Below are positions 25,838-34,321 of a stretch of DNA of 64,000 nt, in pieces (positions within the stretch are counted from its first letter, which is position 1; each line of letters opens with the position of its first letter). The position numbers were made by a program, and so were the translations under genes. The notes beneath the pieces are model-generated. The model was not told the DNA's origin. It saw only the letters and a list, made by a program, of their open reading frames with translations, and did no database searches. Origin of the DNA: Oscillospiraceae bacterium. Lineage in GTDB: Bacteria > Bacillota > Clostridia > Christensenellales > QALW01. The DNA is taken from NCBI GenBank assembly GCA_022009755.1, contig CP091722.1, positions 566,001-630,000 on the forward strand. The letters are read 5' to 3'.

Positions 25838-26968
25838 TTAAAGCTCATAGCCGTATTTCGCAAAGAATTCCTGCCTGAAATCGCCGAGAGAATCCTGTCG
25901 TATAGCCTCCTTGATCTTTTCCATAAGATGCACGAGGAAATAAAGATTGTGATAGCTTGTAAGCCGTGCACCGAGTATCTCGCCGGTGCTCATAAGATGG
26001 CGTATATAAGCGCGGGAATACTTTTTGCATACGGGGCAATCGCATTCACTGTCCAGCGGAGAGAAATCTCTTGCATATTTTGAATTCTTAATTACCAGTC
26101 TGCCGTGTGATGTGAAGACGGTGCCGTTTCTTGCAATCCTTGTAGGCAGCACGCAATCCATCATGTCTACACCTCGCATAACGCCCTCCACAATGCAGTC
26201 CGGCGAGCCGACGCCCATAAGATAACGCGGCTTATCCTGCGGAAGATACGGCCGTATTGCATCCAGCATATCATACATTATTTCCTTCGGCTCCCCGACG
26301 CTCAGACCGCCTATTGCAATACCGGGCAGCTCTTTTATTGCAGCCGTACCCTTTGCGCTTTCAATACGCAGGTCTTTATACATATTGCCCTGAACAATGC
26401 CGAAAAGCGCCTGCTCCGGATTGCTCCATGCATTGCAGCAGCGTTCCAGCCATCTGAGCGTTCTTTCCATAGCGGAGGCAGCATCGCCGTATGAAATACC
26501 GTACTCCGAACAGACATCAAACGCCATCATGATATCAGAGCCCAAAGCGGTTTGAATTTCAATGGACTTCTCCGGAGAAATAAAATGCCTTGAACCGTCA
26601 AGGTGAGAGCTGAAATACACGCCCTCTTCCTTGATTTTTCTAAGTGACGCAAGGGAAAACACCTGAAATCCGCCGCTGTCCGTAAGGATCGGCTTGTGCC
26701 AATTCATAAAGGAATGCAGCCCGCCTGCCTCTTTTATAAGCTTTTCACCCGGCCGAAGATACAGATGATATGTATTTGAAAGTATAATCTGCGCTCCGAG
26801 CTCCTCAAGCTCATCGGCTGACATTGCCTTAACGGTGGCTCTCGTGCCAACAGGCATAAACACCGGTGTTTCTATATCTCCGTGCGGTGTATGCAGTATG
26901 CCGATACGCGCCCCGGTTTGTTTACATTCTTTTATAACTTCATAACCGAATTTGTTTGTGGAAATCAT
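25838..26968 (-). CDS. tgt: Queuine/preQ1 tRNA-guanine transglycosylase
   Basis: 376 residues, full length. It exchanges guanine-34 for preQ1 in tRNAs with GUN anticodons. General-acid Asp in LTDSGGFQVFSL (about residue 91), substrate-pocket GVGSPDCIVEGVMRGVDM with nucleophile Asp in DMMDCVLPTR (about 265), and the zinc site CDCPVCKKYSRAYIRHL (three Cys, one His, about 303-334). The start is at 26968, with GGAGCATATA upstream. Located between rsfS and yajC, all on the minus strand. Frame intact. Confidence 0.97.
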   Translation of the reverse strand: MISTNKFGYEVIKECKQTGARIGILHTPHGDIETPVFMPVGTRATVKAMSADELEELGAQIILSNTYHLYLRPGEKLIKEAGGLHSFMNWHKPILTDSGGFQVFSLASLRKIKEEGVYFSSHLDGSRHFISPEKSIEIQTALGSDIMMAFDVCSEYGISYGDAASAMERTLRWLERCCNAWSNPEQALFGIVQGNMYKDLRIESAKGTAAIKELPGIAIGGLSVGEPKEIMYDMLDAIRPYLPQDKPRYLMGVGSPDCIVEGVMRGVDMMDCVLPTRIARNGTVFTSHGRLVIKNSKYARDFSPLDSECDCPVCKKYSRAYIRHLMSTGEILGARLTSYHNLYFLVHLMEKIKEAIRQDSLGDFRQEFFAKYGYEL

Positions 26969-27063
26969 TATATGCTCCTATGAATTAGTAAAAAGGTATT
27001 TTCATGTTATCTGCGCCGTCTTTTACGGAAAAAACATGCATGACAGATGAATTCGTTTCCGGC

Positions 27064-27411
27064 TCAATGCTCCGAAAGATTGCGTCCGTTATTCCAAAGG
27101 CGCTCAAGCGCAAAATAGTCCCGCTCTTCTTTACGAAAGAGATGCACGATTATATCGCCGTAATCAAGCACTATCCATTTTCCGTCGGCATAGCCCTCCT
27201 TACGGATCGGCCTTAATTGCAGCTTATCCATCCCCTCTTCAAGATAATCGGCCATGGATTTTACCTGCTGAGCCGTGGCTCCGTCCGCTATTACGAAATA
27301 ATCCGCAATTACGCTTTGCTCCGACAAATCCACAGTGGTTATGGCATGTCCCTTATGAAAATCAAGGATATTGCATATGCTGTCCAGTTGTTTTTTTATA
27401 TCAGTATTCAT
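27064..27411 (-). CDS. rsfS: Ribosomal silencing factor RsfS
   Basis: 115 residues. RsfS/Iojap binds ribosomal protein uL14 and blocks joining of subunits in starvation. Family features: VDLSEQSVIADYFVIADGATAQQVKSMADYL (quoted in parts: SVIADYFVIADG about residues 33-44, QVKSMADYLEE about 48-58) and GKWIVLDYGDIIVHLF (about 78-93). It lies immediately downstream of yqeK in the conserved nadD-yqeK-rsfS order. Intact. Confidence 0.95.
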   Translation of the reverse strand: MNTDIKKQLDSICNILDFHKGHAITTVDLSEQSVIADYFVIADGATAQQVKSMADYLEEGMDKLQLRPIRKEGYADGKWIVLDYGDIIVHLFRKEERDYFALERLWNNGRNLSEH

Positions 27412-27464
27412 TAACCCACCTATGCGGCTTTACACCCATCCGATGCGCCGCAGATATTATTAGC

Positions 27465-28058
27465 TTATATATTATATATATCAATATATTCGGAATAAAA
27501 GCGCAGACATTCCAGTGTGTAGGGATTTATGGGCCACTTATTCTGCATATATCGAACGCTCCCCAGTGTACACAGACCTACCGCGCGCTCAAGGCTTTTT
27601 TCGGCAGCAATGCGGTATTGTTCAACGCCGGGATAATCCCTGCCGGGCTCGATGGCATCAGCCAAGTATACAAGCAGCTCTGCTTTTGTCATTCCCGCTT
27701 TCCCGGTGCAGTGCCAGCGTATAGCCTCCAGTATGCTTTCGTTCTCAATGCCGAAGATATCACGCGCTATGCAGGCTCCAAGCGGCGCATGCAGCGTTGG
27801 CATATATTCTTCAAACCCTTTTATCTCTTTGGAATACTTTTTTAACAGTTCTTTTTCTATTCCCTTTGCGCAATCGTGATAAACCGCCGCTATATACGCA
27901 TTATCCGCAGCGTCAGCTTGGATTTTGAACCTGTCGGAAAGCTCCTTAACAGTCTGTGCCGTACGAAGAATATGTTCTTTTCTTGCATCCGTAAGCCACG
28001 GCATACGATTAACCGCTTCCTCAGGGCAAATAAGCGCACGCTGTTGAGAACAAGGCAT
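27465..28058 (-). CDS. yqeK: YqeK-like HD-domain hydrolase
   Basis: About 197 residues from the ATG at 28058; longer in-frame starts at 28082 or 28109 would overlap nadD. HD-domain signature: HILRTAQTVKELS (first His about residue 28), YHDCAKG (HD pair about 63-64), HAPLGACIARDIFG and the distal Asp in YLADAIEPGRDYPG. YqeK enzymes hydrolyse diadenosine tetraphosphate to ADP. Position between nadD and rsfS is the typical Firmicutes order. No strong ribosome site is visible at any start, in keeping with coupling to nadD, whose stop is only 5 bases from the chosen ATG. Confidence 0.9.
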   Translation of the reverse strand: MPCSQQRALICPEEAVNRMPWLTDARKEHILRTAQTVKELSDRFKIQADAADNAYIAAVYHDCAKGIEKELLKKYSKEIKGFEEYMPTLHAPLGACIARDIFGIENESILEAIRWHCTGKAGMTKAELLVYLADAIEPGRDYPGVEQYRIAAEKSLERAVGLCTLGSVRYMQNKWPINPYTLECLRFYSEYIDIYNI

Positions 28059-28062
28059 TTTA

Positions 28063-28674
28063 TCATTCTTTATAGAGCTCATTTCTGTAAATAAACGCCT
28101 CCACCTCATTTGTTGTATAGCCCTTAAGAGACAGCCCCTGACGCGCTCTTTGCCTTATTTCCGTAGATGAAATATCCGGCCCTACATATTGTGCATCTAT
28201 CAGTTGGGCTCCGAAATCCTCCCGCGCACGCAATGCCGCGATATGCAGCTGGTCGCTTGTAATACCGTTACGGCCCACCACCAGAAATTTTGTCATCCTT
28301 GCCACATCTTCAATTCTGTACCACGAATACAGATCCTCCAATGTATCGGCGCCGATAATATAATAAAACCCGTAGTCGGGATATTTCTCCCTGAGCTGCT
28401 GCAAAGTATCAAACGCATATGTCATCCCGCTGCGTTCCACCTCAATATCGGACACCTCGAAGCCGTCAAGATTCCGCACCGCAAGGCGTGTCATTTCCAG
28501 CCTGAGTTTTTTATCTGTTGTGCCGTGCTGCTTGTGCGGAGGATTTCCGGTAGGTATAAACAGCACCGTATCAAGTGAGAAATGTTCCATGCAATGCTTT
28601 GCCATGGCAATATGCCCGTTATGTATGGGATCAAAGGTTCCTCCCATTATTCCAAGGCTCTTATGCGTTATCAT
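28063..28674 (-). CDS. nadD: Nicotinate-nucleotide adenylyltransferase
   Basis: 203 residues. It adenylates nicotinate mononucleotide, the step before nadE in NAD synthesis. Nucleotidyl-transferase motif GGTFDPIHNGHIAMAK (residues 11-26, with the GxFDPxHxGH core), FIPTGNPPHKQH (about 40-51), IGADTLEDLYSW (about 113-124) and the C-terminal SSTEIRQRAR motif. Starts the nadD-yqeK-rsfS-tgt-yajC minus-strand run. Confidence 0.96.
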   Translation of the reverse strand: MITHKSLGIMGGTFDPIHNGHIAMAKHCMEHFSLDTVLFIPTGNPPHKQHGTTDKKLRLEMTRLAVRNLDGFEVSDIEVERSGMTYAFDTLQQLREKYPDYGFYYIIGADTLEDLYSWYRIEDVARMTKFLVVGRNGITSDQLHIAALRAREDFGAQLIDAQYVGPDISSTEIRQRARQGLSLKGYTTNEVEAFIYRNELYKE

Positions 28675-28795
28675 AAATTACTCCCCTAAAAAGGATCGGA
28701 CAGCATTCGTTATAATACCGTAAATGCAGCCGGGTTAGGTTTTCCTTTTATAAAATATCTATATAGAAAGCAGCGCAAAGCATAGACGGCCAAAA

Positions 28796-29626
28796 ATGTG
28801 CAATAATTATTCTGACAGCTTTTTCGGAAAGTCGGTGATTGAAATCCTAAAAAAAACGCTGTATTTATGCGCATGCTTTATTTCAAGCTTTGCATTGTCT
28901 TTTGTTATTATTTACTTTATTCTCGTATTCAAACTGTCCTCCAAAAACGCAGCGCTTACCGTATCTGCCCTTACAGGCATTTGCCTTGCCGCATTTTTTA
29001 CTTTGGTAAACAGTATTCTCCGCTGCCGTAAGGAAGCCAAACTAAACGAAAAAGCGCTCCGTTATGCACGCATACAGCACCTGACACTGCTTGAACGCCG
29101 CGAATTTTTCAGTGTGTTTATATCGTGCTTTAATATAAAGCATGCGCGGCAACGGGGCTGCTGCATATACACCAAGCACTCACTTTGGATCATTTCCCGC
29201 AAAAGCTCTCCGTTAAACGCCGAGGATGCCGTAAGGCTTATACAGATTCGTAATGCCTACCCCGACAAAGCAGCAACGGTATGCGTTTTGGGCGGAACAG
29301 ATACGGCAGCCGCAGCGCTGATGTCGGAAAACGGCTGCACGATAATGCCGTCTGAGGATCTTGAAAAGCTTATTTTTTTCCTGCCGGATGACGCAATATC
29401 CGCCTGCACCCCAAAAAGCATCCGCAGCAGCTTCAAGCAGCGGTTTTGCAATATACTGCTTGAAAAAAAATTCTCCAAAAGGTGTCTGCGTTCCGCCCTG
29501 TTTCTCGGCCTCGTCTCTTTTCTTTCAAGAAAGCGTTTGCTTTATCTTATTGCAGCCCTTATCCTTTTGGGAGCAGCGCTTGCATCTGGAATATACCGCC
29601 GGCTTCATTCGAGCTCTATTGTATGA
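28796..29626 (+). CDS. Membrane protein with two terminal hairpins, unknown
   Basis: 276 residues. Two N-terminal membrane helices (about 17-45 and 52-75), a cytoplasmic middle of about 150 residues and two C-terminal helices (about 230-270). The middle reads ICCIYTKHSLWIISRKSSP, then VCVLGGTDTAAAALMSENGCTIMPSEDLEKL; the last part resembles the end of Mrr/NERD-type nuclease-like domains (value strand, helix, AEENGI, strand, DL), but no Asp/Glu-X-Lys catalytic triad is apparent. Its 3' end overlaps yhbY on the other strand by 22 bases. Ribosome site weak. I do not recognise a named family. Confidence 0.65.
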   Translation: MCNNYSDSFFGKSVIEILKKTLYLCACFISSFALSFVIIYFILVFKLSSKNAALTVSALTGICLAAFFTLVNSILRCRKEAKLNEKALRYARIQHLTLLERREFFSVFISCFNIKHARQRGCCIYTKHSLWIISRKSSPLNAEDAVRLIQIRNAYPDKAATVCVLGGTDTAAAALMSENGCTIMPSEDLEKLIFFLPDDAISACTPKSIRSSFKQRFCNILLEKKFSKRCLRSALFLGLVSFLSRKRLLYLIAALILLGAALASGIYRRLHSSSIV

Positions 29627-29895
29627 TGCTCACGAGAGCGTTTATATATAACAAACTTGCCGCCGATGCACTGCACGGGTTCACTTCCCGTACGCGCAAC
29701 TATTATATCGCAGGCTTCGCGAGTTGTAAGCTCGCAGGTTTTGAGCACTGTAATCTTCACAAGTTCCCTTGCCTCAAGAACATCATATATTTCCGATATT
29801 ATCTGCGGCGAAACTCCGCCTTTACCGATTTGAAATACCGGTTCGATGCCGTTTGCAAGGCTTCTTAAATATGCTCTTTGTTTTGTGGTGATCAT
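29605..29895 (-). CDS. yhbY: CRM-domain RNA-binding protein YhbY
   Basis: 96 residues from the ATG at 29895 (GGGAGAACAACAA before it); an earlier in-frame ATG at 29922 is less well placed. CRS1-YhbY domain: LTTKQRAYLR-like opening (TTKQRAYLRSLANG), FQIGKGGVSPQIISEI (the GKGG loop, about residues 22-37) and GGKFVIYKRS near the end. It binds pre-50S ribosomal particles. Encoded immediately downstream of obgE as in many Firmicutes. Confidence 0.94.
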   Translation of the reverse strand: MITTKQRAYLRSLANGIEPVFQIGKGGVSPQIISEIYDVLEARELVKITVLKTCELTTREACDIIVARTGSEPVQCIGGKFVIYKRSREHHTIELE

Positions 29896-29930
29896 TTGTT
29901 GTTCTCCCAAATTGTATTGCAAATTTATAT

Positions 29931-31190
29931 TTATTCGACAAAGTCGAATTCAATATCTCCTATTCTTACCGTACTGCCCTGTACCGCTCCGCTGTTTACC
30001 AGTTCTTTTATTACGCCCTTTTCACGCAGCATTCTCTGGAAGTAGCTGAAAGATTCGGTATCGTCAAGAATGACACTGCGCTCAAGCCGCGAAATCAGCG
30101 GGCCGGTGACCACAAACGCCTCTCCGTCCTTTGAAACATAAAACGCGTCCGGGTTTTCCTGCTGCTCCTGCCACATCTCCTGCGGCCGTATCGGCTCCGG
30201 CGCCGGCAGCTTTTCCAGCACCCTCCACACCGCTCCGAGCAGCTTATCAAAGCCCTGTGCGGTAGCAGCCGAAACTTCTATAATTTCATTATCAACAGCT
30301 TTTTTCAGCCGTTCAAGGTTCTCGGTGCTGCCGGGCAGTTCTGATTTGTTGGCAATTACAATCTGCGGCAATGCCGCCAATTTTTCGCTGTAACGCTCAA
30401 GCTCGTTATTGATAACCCTGTAATCCTCCACCGGGTCGCGCCCCTCGCTGCCGGATATATCCAATACATGCAGCAGCATTCTGGTTCTTTCAATATGCCG
30501 CAGAAAATCATGTCCAAGCCCCACGCCGTCCGAAGCGCCCTCTATAAGCCCGGGAATATCCGCTACAACAAAACTGTGCCCGTGATAGCTTGCAACGCCG
30601 AGATTGGGCGACAGTGTTGTAAAATGATAGTTTGCAATTTTCGGCCTTGCTTTTGTGATTACGGAAAGAATCGTTGATTTACCCACATTCGGAAAACCAA
30701 TCAGGCCAACATCGGCTATGGTTTTAACCTCAAGCAGAACGGATATCTCCTTTTTAGCCTCACCGGTCTGAGAAAAGTTTGGCGCCTGTCTTGTGGGCGT
30801 AGTAAAGCGGGCATTGCCCTTGCCTCCCTGGCCTCCCTTAAGAATAATTTTTCTCTCGCCGGGCTTGTACATATCCGCCATTATTCTGCCGGAGAGTCCG
30901 TCCTTTATTACCGTGCCGCACGGCACTTTAATTATTACATCCTCTCCCCGCTTGCCCTTACACATATCGCCCTGGCCGTTCTGACCGTTCTGAGCTCTGT
31001 AATGCCTGATATACCGAAAATCAAGCAAGGTGCGCATGTCGGGATCGGCCACAAAAACAACATCTCCGCCGTTGCCGCCGTCGCCGCCGTCCGGCCCGCC
31101 GTTGGGAACATATTTTTCTCTGTGAAAGGAAACAGCGCCGCTGCCGCCGTCGCCGCTTTTAATATAAATCTTCGCAGTATCTACAAACAT
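29931..31190 (-). CDS. obgE: Obg-family GTPase ObgE/CgtA
   Basis: 419 residues, full length. Glycine-rich Obg fold (residues 1-158, GGDGGNGGDV and GGQGGKGNARF), G domain with GFPNVGKSTILS (about 165-176), DIPGLIEGASDGVGLG (about 212-227) and NKSE (G4), then the C-terminal OCT domain present in Gram-positive members. It acts in 50S assembly and stress control. Upstream of yhbY on the minus strand. Confidence 0.97.
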   Translation of the reverse strand: MFVDTAKIYIKSGDGGSGAVSFHREKYVPNGGPDGGDGGNGGDVVFVADPDMRTLLDFRYIRHYRAQNGQNGQGDMCKGKRGEDVIIKVPCGTVIKDGLSGRIMADMYKPGERKIILKGGQGGKGNARFTTPTRQAPNFSQTGEAKKEISVLLEVKTIADVGLIGFPNVGKSTILSVITKARPKIANYHFTTLSPNLGVASYHGHSFVVADIPGLIEGASDGVGLGHDFLRHIERTRMLLHVLDISGSEGRDPVEDYRVINNELERYSEKLAALPQIVIANKSELPGSTENLERLKKAVDNEIIEVSAATAQGFDKLLGAVWRVLEKLPAPEPIRPQEMWQEQQENPDAFYVSKDGEAFVVTGPLISRLERSVILDDTESFSYFQRMLREKGVIKELVNSGAVQGSTVRIGDIEFDFVE

Positions 31191-31273
31191 TCTTCTTTGC
31201 CCGTACCTTTGTAATTTTGTTTTATCTTCCGCCCCTATTGCATCACCGATTATTATCGGCAGGCAGCCCGCAC

Positions 31274-31975
31274 CTAAACAGCTTTGTCCAAAGGATTATT
31301 ATTTGCGTGTGCCCTCTCCTGCTTACGGTTTAAGACGGCAATTTTGCCCAAACACATATCGGCAACAACACATTTACCGCACTCCGGTCTTTGCGCCTTG
31401 CAGCATTGCCTGCCGTGAAATATAAGCAGATGATGCAGACTTATCCATTCAGAGCTGTCAAAGCTGTTCATCAGCTGCATTTCAGTGTGCAGCTCATCCG
31501 ATGCACAGGTAAGCCCGATCCTGTTTGCAACGCGGAAAACATGAGTATCCACCGCTATTCCCGGTATTGAAAAGGCTTCGGCGCAAACAACATTTGCAGT
31601 TTTTCTTCCTACCCCGGGCAGCTTTTGCAGCAGTTCTTTATCCTTTGGCACATCACCGCCGTACATATCAACAAGCATATGGCTTGTTTTTAATATATTG
31701 GATGCCTTTGAATGATAAAAGCCGCAGCTGCGGATATATTCTTCAAGCTCAGCCTGAGAAAGAGAAAGCATTTTCTGCGCAGTATTATATTCTGCAAACA
31801 GCTTACCCGTTACTATATTCACCCGCACATCGGTGCATTGCGCAGACAGCATTGTTGCCACAAGCAGCTCATACGGCGAGCCGAATTCAAGCGCACAGCC
31901 GGCATTCGGATATTCCTCCTTCAGCCGCCTGCGCACAATTTCCTTATTTTCATCGGTAAGCACACATTCTTTCAT
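31274..31975 (-). CDS. nth: Endonuclease III (DNA glycosylase/AP lyase)
   Basis: 233 residues. It removes oxidised pyrimidines and cleaves the abasic site. Helix-hairpin-helix LQKLPGVGRKTANVV (about residues 112-126) with catalytic Lys, catalytic Asp in GIAVDTHVFRVANR (about 139), LSAQCTDVRVN (about 43-53) and the C-terminal iron-sulfur cluster CxxxxxxCxxCxxxxxC (CCKAQRPECGKCVVADMC). The C-terminal 20 residues after the cluster are an unusual basic extension. Alone on the minus strand between obgE and the DUF3343 gene. Confidence 0.96.
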   Translation of the reverse strand: MKECVLTDENKEIVRRRLKEEYPNAGCALEFGSPYELLVATMLSAQCTDVRVNIVTGKLFAEYNTAQKMLSLSQAELEEYIRSCGFYHSKASNILKTSHMLVDMYGGDVPKDKELLQKLPGVGRKTANVVCAEAFSIPGIAVDTHVFRVANRIGLTCASDELHTEMQLMNSFDSSEWISLHHLLIFHGRQCCKAQRPECGKCVVADMCLGKIAVLNRKQERAHANNNPLDKAV

Positions 31976-32036
31976 AGCTTATATTTTAACCGATTTTTCG
32001 CTTTTGTGCAAGCGTTGATTTTACTCCCTGCCGCCT

Positions 32037-32300
32037 TCAGCTGCTTCTTCTGACGACGCTCCTCCCCTTTACATTTACCGTTTCATAGAAGCCCTCAAAA
32101 GCCGTAGGCTCGGTTGCTTTAATTATACTTCTTGCCGTTTGCAGCGCCTCCTTTGAAAATGCGGCCGACAGCCCGCAGCCCAAAGCAACGGCACGGGGCG
32201 TCGGCACTATTTCTGTTTTTATTCCGGCCCGACGCATAGCAGCATCAAAGCTCATAAGCTGCGATCTTGACTTAAAAGCGGCAATGATTTTTCCCTCCAT
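32037..32300 (-). CDS. DUF3343 protein, putative chalcogen carrier
   Basis: 87 residues with FKSRSQLMSFDAAMRRAGI, then VPTPRAVALGCGLSAAF (Cys about residue 42 in a GCGL turn). This matches DUF3343 proteins, whose single conserved Cys in the xGCGL motif and association with YedF and cysteine desulfurases suggest a role in sulfur or selenium delivery. Here it is divergent from a cysteine-desulfurase family gene at 32448, with 147 bases between. No selD, selA or yedF is in the window. Confidence 0.82.
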   Translation of the reverse strand: MEGKIIAAFKSRSQLMSFDAAMRRAGIKTEIVPTPRAVALGCGLSAAFSKEALQTARSIIKATEPTAFEGFYETVNVKGRSVVRRSS

Positions 32301-32447
32301 GAACTATCAACTCCCGATTAACATATCAATATAATATACGCCTGTTAAATATAAAGTGTGAAAAGTGTGTGCTGCATGTTCCCTCACGAAATATTCGCCT
32401 TTTTCCTTTATGTCTTGTTTAATGCTTATATATGAAAGGATGTTTTT

Positions 32448-33575
32448 ATGATATATCTTGATAACGCCGCCACCTCTTATCCCAAGCCCCGGCAAGTAAT
32501 ACGGGCGGTGGATAAATGTCTTGCACATTTCAGTGCAAATCCCGGCAGGAGCGGACATACTCCCGGCGCCAAAGCAGACCGCGTGCTGTACGGTGCGCGC
32601 ATCTCGGCATCACAATTTCTGCGGGCAAAGGAAACCGATGTTTTTTTCACACTCAACTGCACGGATTCGCTATGCTGTGCAATTAACGGCGTTTTGCGCC
32701 GCGGCGACCATGTAATTACAACAATATGGGAGCATAACAGCGTTTTGCGGCCGCTTGAGCACCTGAAAAAACAGGGGCTCATCACTTATGACTGTGTTTT
32801 GCCGGATAAAAACGGAAATATAACGCCGGAGCTTCTGGACCGCGCAAGACGCAGCAGCACCCGTATGGTTATTTGCAGTCATGTATCAAATGTAACCGGA
32901 ATTCAGCAGAACGCAGCATTGCTTTATGACTATTGCAGAAAACACGGCCTCCTGTTCTGCCTTGATGCAGCGCAATCTGCCGGTTATATTCCCCTTAACG
33001 CAGAAATGGCCGATATAATATGCATACCGGGGCACAAGGGGCTGCTGGGACCGATGGGGTGCGGGCTTATATATATTACCCCTCGAATAGAACTCACACC
33101 GCTTCGGATGGGCGGCACCGGCAGTCAGTCGGAAAGCCTGAACCAGCCCGCTTTCCGCCCGGACAGGTATGAAAGCGGCACACTGCCGCTGCCCGCCATT
33201 GCCGGAATGGCCGCCGGAATAGAATTAATCAATAAAAAAGGCACCGAAATAGCCAAACGCGAAAAAGCACTTACCGTCCGTCTTCACCGGGGATTATCCT
33301 CAATAAACGGTATAAAGCTGCTCTCCGCCGAGGATTCGTCGGCAGGAATTGTGCTGTTCAACTATAAGCATGCGGATTCGCGCCAAATCAGCCGTCTGCT
33401 TGATCTGCGTTTCGGTATAGCCACCCGCGCCGGATATCACTGCGCGCCGCTTGCCCATCGTTATCTGGACACATTGGAGCAAGGCGCCGTACGCATAAGC
33501 ATAGGCTACGCCAATACCCAAAGCGATATAGATGCCGCTATCCATGCGGTTTCCGCAATTGCAAAAAAGTTATAA
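32448..33575 (+). CDS. Cysteine desulfurase family class V aminotransferase
   Basis: 375 residues. PLP enzyme: YLDNAATSYPKP at the N-terminus, EHNSVLRPL (about 95-103), LDAAQSAGYIPL (PLP Asp/Gln, about 177-188), the Schiff-base Lys in GHKGLLGPMGCG (about residue 197) and the persulfide Cys in AGYHCAPLAH (about 332-341). The RAGYHCAPLAH form marks the SufS/CsdA-like group used in clostridial selenium/sulfur clusters. It is paired divergently with DUF3343, which supports chalcogen mobilisation as its function rather than general Fe-S assembly. AAAGGATG precedes the start. Terminated at 33607. Confidence 0.9.
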   Translation: MIYLDNAATSYPKPRQVIRAVDKCLAHFSANPGRSGHTPGAKADRVLYGARISASQFLRAKETDVFFTLNCTDSLCCAINGVLRRGDHVITTIWEHNSVLRPLEHLKKQGLITYDCVLPDKNGNITPELLDRARRSSTRMVICSHVSNVTGIQQNAALLYDYCRKHGLLFCLDAAQSAGYIPLNAEMADIICIPGHKGLLGPMGCGLIYITPRIELTPLRMGGTGSQSESLNQPAFRPDRYESGTLPLPAIAGMAAGIELINKKGTEIAKREKALTVRLHRGLSSINGIKLLSAEDSSAGIVLFNYKHADSRQISRLLDLRFGIATRAGYHCAPLAHRYLDTLEQGAVRISIGYANTQSDIDAAIHAVSAIAKKL

Positions 33576-33606
33576 CGGTAAAAGCCGTGCTCCGCACAAG
33601 GTACAA

Positions 33607-33645
33607 ATGACGGCGGATTTTATGAAAATCCGCCGTCATTTTACC
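33607..33645. terminator. Terminator between desulfurase and engB
   Basis: Perfect 15-bp stem, atgacggcggatttt (33607-33621) and its complement (33625-33639), loop ATG, followed by TTTT. It serves the plus-strand desulfurase and, with less of a T tract, the minus-strand engB. Confidence 0.85.
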
Positions 33646-33691
33646 GTCATTTTATCATTGCTTCACTATTATTCTACCGATATAATCAAAG

Positions 33692-34321
33692 TTATTCCGC
33701 CAATTCGTTCTGATCCCCGGCATCGGTTTCGTGTGCCAAAAGCATTGCAAGCCTATCGCAGATTGCTTCCTTGCCCTGCCGCGTTACCGACGATACCGGA
33801 AATATTTCGCTTGCAATAAGACCCGTTTCTCTCGAAAGCTCCTGCCGGCGTCTTGACAGCTGCGCCTTGGACAGCTTGTCCGCCTTTGTGGCAATAATGC
33901 TGAAGGGCACATGATAAAAGCTAAGCCAGTTTATCATCATCAGATCGTCCTGCGTCGGCGCATGCCGCACATCCAGCAGCAGAAACACATGCTTCAAACG
34001 CTGTGATGCATGAAGATAACCCTCAATCAAACGCGAAAAACGCTCCTGCTCGGATCTTGCCACCTTGGCGTAGCCGTATCCCGGAAGATCCATCAAAGTA
34101 AAGCTGCCGTTAAGCAGGAAAACATTTATCATTCTGGTTTTGCCGGGCGTTTGCCCCACCTTTGCAAGGCCGTTTATGTTGGTAAGCATATTTATAAAGC
34201 TGCTTTTCCCGACATTTGATTTTCCCGCTACTGCAATTTCCGGCATTTCCAGCGGTCTGTACTGTGACAGCTGTGCAAAGCCGTAAAGATAGCGCGCGTT
34301 TTTAATTTCCACCGTATACAT
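33692..34321 (-). CDS. engB: Ribosome biogenesis GTPase YihA/YsxC (EngB)
   Basis: 209 residues. TRAFAC GTPase for 50S assembly: G1 GKSNVGKSSFINML (about residues 33-46), G2/G3 TPGKTRMINVF and DLPGYGYAKV (about 58-84), G4 TKADKLSK, and the C-terminal SSVTRQGKEAI. The N-terminal part NARYLYGFAQLSQYRPLEMPEIAVAG is standard for the family. Its start overlaps the end of lon by 20 bases, the lon-engB order seen in Firmicutes. Confidence 0.96.
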   Translation of the reverse strand: MYTVEIKNARYLYGFAQLSQYRPLEMPEIAVAGKSNVGKSSFINMLTNINGLAKVGQTPGKTRMINVFLLNGSFTLMDLPGYGYAKVARSEQERFSRLIEGYLHASQRLKHVFLLLDVRHAPTQDDLMMINWLSFYHVPFSIIATKADKLSKAQLSRRRQELSRETGLIASEIFPVSSVTRQGKEAICDRLAMLLAHETDAGDQNELAE

